From contig JAEPRB010000230.1 of assembly GCA_016758965.1 (NCBI GenBank), forward strand, positions 1-63,394: a stretch of DNA of 63,394 nt, read 5' to 3'. The notes beneath the pieces are model-generated. The model saw only the letters and a list, made by a program, of their open reading frames with translations. It had not been told where the DNA came from and did no database searches. Positions 61,103 to 63,394 of the stretch are shown here, one piece after another. Source of the DNA: Circinella minor. Lineage: Eukaryota; Mucoromycota; Mucoromycetes; Mucorales; Lichtheimiaceae. The translations under genes were made by a program, and so were the position numbers. The first letter of the stretch is position 1, and every line of letters begins with the position of its first letter.

Positions 61103-63165
61103 TCAAATAGATTTGGTTCCGCACCCGTTTATATGCTTCTTGATATATTCGGATCTTCGTTCTTTAATATCTCCTCTACAGTATGGACAAGTATAGGTAG
61201 GTAGCATATCAGTTTTGAAGTTAGAATGCTCGCTCCAGAAGTGATCTCGAAGTTTACTCTTGTTAAGCGCCACATAAAGACAACCCTCAACACCACAATC
61301 AAACTTTGCTTTAGAAGGTTTAGGCATAGAATACAAACCCTGAGGTGGGGTTTCACTTGTTTCATTATCTCTGTGCCTATGTTTCGACGTCTTCCAGCAT
61401 CTTTTGAAATGCTTCGTAGCTGTATAAGGTTGGTGGACCAATCGAGTCTGTTTCTTATGTTCACCAATCTTGCAGGTATATTCCATTGTATTTTGGAAAT
61501 GGTGCGTAAAAATATGTTTGTTAAATAGATCCTCTCTTCTACCATACTTTTTATCGCATTCAGGGTACATGCATTTCCATTTAGGTATATCGTCGGGTTC
61601 ACAACTAACTTTGGTTTTTTTTTCTTTTCTAGCCACACTAGAACCCGTCGTTGATGGCGGGTTGGTTATACTTTTATCTGAAGTTTGACTGTTGTGATAC
61701 ACCAGCGATTGCCATGGGCTGTCATCTGTTTCAGGTCCACCATCTTGATCATGATGAATCGTGTTAAAAAGCCCGGTCATGTCGGCTTGTTGGCTCCCCC
61801 TTCGATAAGAGTCCATTTTACTGAAATCCATGTTACCGAAAGAAGTCTCTCCGGTTACATTTCTGCTATGACCTGGTGTTATTCCATAACTTGAACTTTC
61901 ATCAGCTGTCCACATGGGTGTGGATGAATTCAAATTTCGATAGTTGTGAAAAGAAGCTACTGTCAAATCCCCCATTTTATTCTGTTGCTCTCCTTGCGTT
62001 GGATATGACTATACATAAAAGTAGTTTATTACGTAGTTTGTAAATATTCTGAACAGTTGATGTTTATTGTATTATATATATACTATGAAACTATACACCT
62101 ACAACCGAAGAATGGTAAAGATAACCTTGATCCATTTGTTCTTGAGGTGCTTCTGTTATACTCGTTTGCATAGAAGTGTAATATGCTTGTGTTTGATTGA
62201 AGTTCGTATTTTGATAATCTTGGCTACTAATACTATGTTCCAATATGTCGTTGTTAAGAGGATAATGATTGATAATATTTGCTAAAAAAGAAAGTGAGAT
62301 AAAGTCAGATGAAGTGATACAAATCAGACATGATCTTATGTATTACATGAAATTTTTAACATACCTTCCCTTAGATCTATGAAATCGTTTTGTGAAAGAT
62401 CAATGCCTTGGGAATAATAGGCTTTAGCAATAAAAGAGAAAATATGTGGTCATCCCAGATCCCAGACATCATAAAAGAAAAAAAAGTAACGTTAACGTAA
62501 GATGTATAATAGTATACAGATATATAGATAATATGTTATTTACGCTGTTGGTGTTGCTGCTGATTATTTTGAAAAGCAACACAAGTTTCAGCATATGCTA
62601 CCACCGCGTTACGATCATGACCACCGAAGAGACGGTTGTCCTTAGAAATATATTCATTAGTATTGAATGTGGAGCCATGGTGAAGTCCCCCACTCGATGT
62701 CAAATGCGCCACATTCGGAACCATGGTGCCGTATTTATTGCTATACATAAACCGTGAATAAAAAACAATTTTTTTTTTCTCTTTTTTTTTTCCTTCCGTT
62801 TACTTTCTCTACTTACCTGTCATTAGCTTGAATAGTAGTAGTTGGTATTGATTGATGTTGTTGTTGTCTCCAACTTTCATGTTGCACCGAACTATGGTCG
62901 GTATACAAGGGCACTTGTTGCCCGTACAAAAAATTATGATGATATCTATTAGATTATAAAAAGAGTTGCGTACGTATTAATGTAAGTGCCATGTAAAATT
63001 ACTTTTACATGAAAATTAAAAAAAAAAAGCTAACCTATTCATGATCACAGAATCTTCAAAGGGGTTATGATAATTTGGTCGTTGTGATTGCGGTTGTAAT
63101 TGTTGATGGTCAAATAAGGCTGGACATGATAACCCACCATCTGTACCAATTAAAGAAGCATACAT
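61103..63165 (-). CDS. C2H2-type zinc-finger protein (putative transcription factor)
   Basis: Six exons, about 530 residues, start ATG 63165 (MYASLIGTDGG). The N-terminal half is Gln/Asn/His-rich and disordered (HQQLQPQSQRPNYHNPFEDS). The last exon has a divergent zinc-binding region: WKCMYPECDKKYGRREDLFNKH...HH, then CKIGEHKKQTRLVHQ, FDCGVEGCLYVALNKSKLRDHFWSEH, and a terminal CPYCRGDIKER...HINGC. At least two C-x4-C-x12-H-x3-4-H fingers are clear. Probably sequence-specific DNA binding in the nucleus. No orthologue could be named. Confidence 0.8.

Positions 63166-63394
<229 letters not shown>

Overview
The window is nuclear DNA from a filamentous, early-diverging fungus, most likely a Mucoromycota/Mucorales species. 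The DNA is AT-rich, and genes are broken by many short GT-AG introns. Gene content supports this placement: fungal wall genes (GH81 glucanase, Skt5-type chitin synthase activator), HAP5, Dnm1 and porin, alongside a DET1 homologue and a multidomain receptor histidine kinase that ascomycete and basidiomycete yeasts lack. The species cannot be named from sequence alone. All exon models were drawn by eye from reading frames and splice sites.

Layout. Positions 1-20,950 are accessory and repeat-rich: a LINE reverse transcriptase fragment (-), a TA-flanked MITE (140-448), three genes of one divergent hypothetical family with a nuclease-like D...E..K pattern (450-3163 +, 12442-13962 + decayed, 14959-17802 -), a Tc1/mariner transposase relic, an HSL-type alpha/beta hydrolase (7663-9030 -), a Pif1/Helitron helicase relic with a GC-rich palindromic block behind it, two TIR elements inside introns of the nuclease-like genes, and a nested tandem repeat (about 18240-19275). 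Positions 20,951-34,000 hold conserved genes: DET1 (-), NF-YC/HAP5 (-), the mitochondrial/peroxisomal fission dynamin DNM1 (+) and a secreted GH81 endo-1,3-beta-glucanase (+). Positions 34,084-42,197 (-) encode the most striking gene. Positions 42,961-63,165 hold a Myb/SANT-like protein, a long intergenic region, the Skt5/Chs4-type activator with a CAAX end, an ankyrin-DysF-FYVE protein, mitochondrial porin (VDAC), the rRNA-processing factor RRP14/SURF6 and a C2H2 zinc-finger protein. The window ends in a 98-base A run.

The centrepiece is a receptor of about 1,990 residues in about 20 exons. It has an N-terminal signal/anchor, two tandem sugar-type periplasmic-binding-protein-like ectodomains, a cysteine-rich GCC2/GCC3 stalk, one membrane helix, a pseudokinase very close to the kinase-homology domain of animal receptor guanylyl cyclases, and the same juxtacatalytic signalling helix. 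Where the cyclase would follow it has HisKA, HATPase, a degenerate receiver and an intact receiver. In effect it is a receptor guanylyl cyclase chassis whose output has been swapped for a two-component phosphorelay. It lies tail-to-tail with the GH81 glucanase, 145 bp apart, and several neighbours act on the cell wall, endomembranes or mitochondria. A functional link between them is only a guess.
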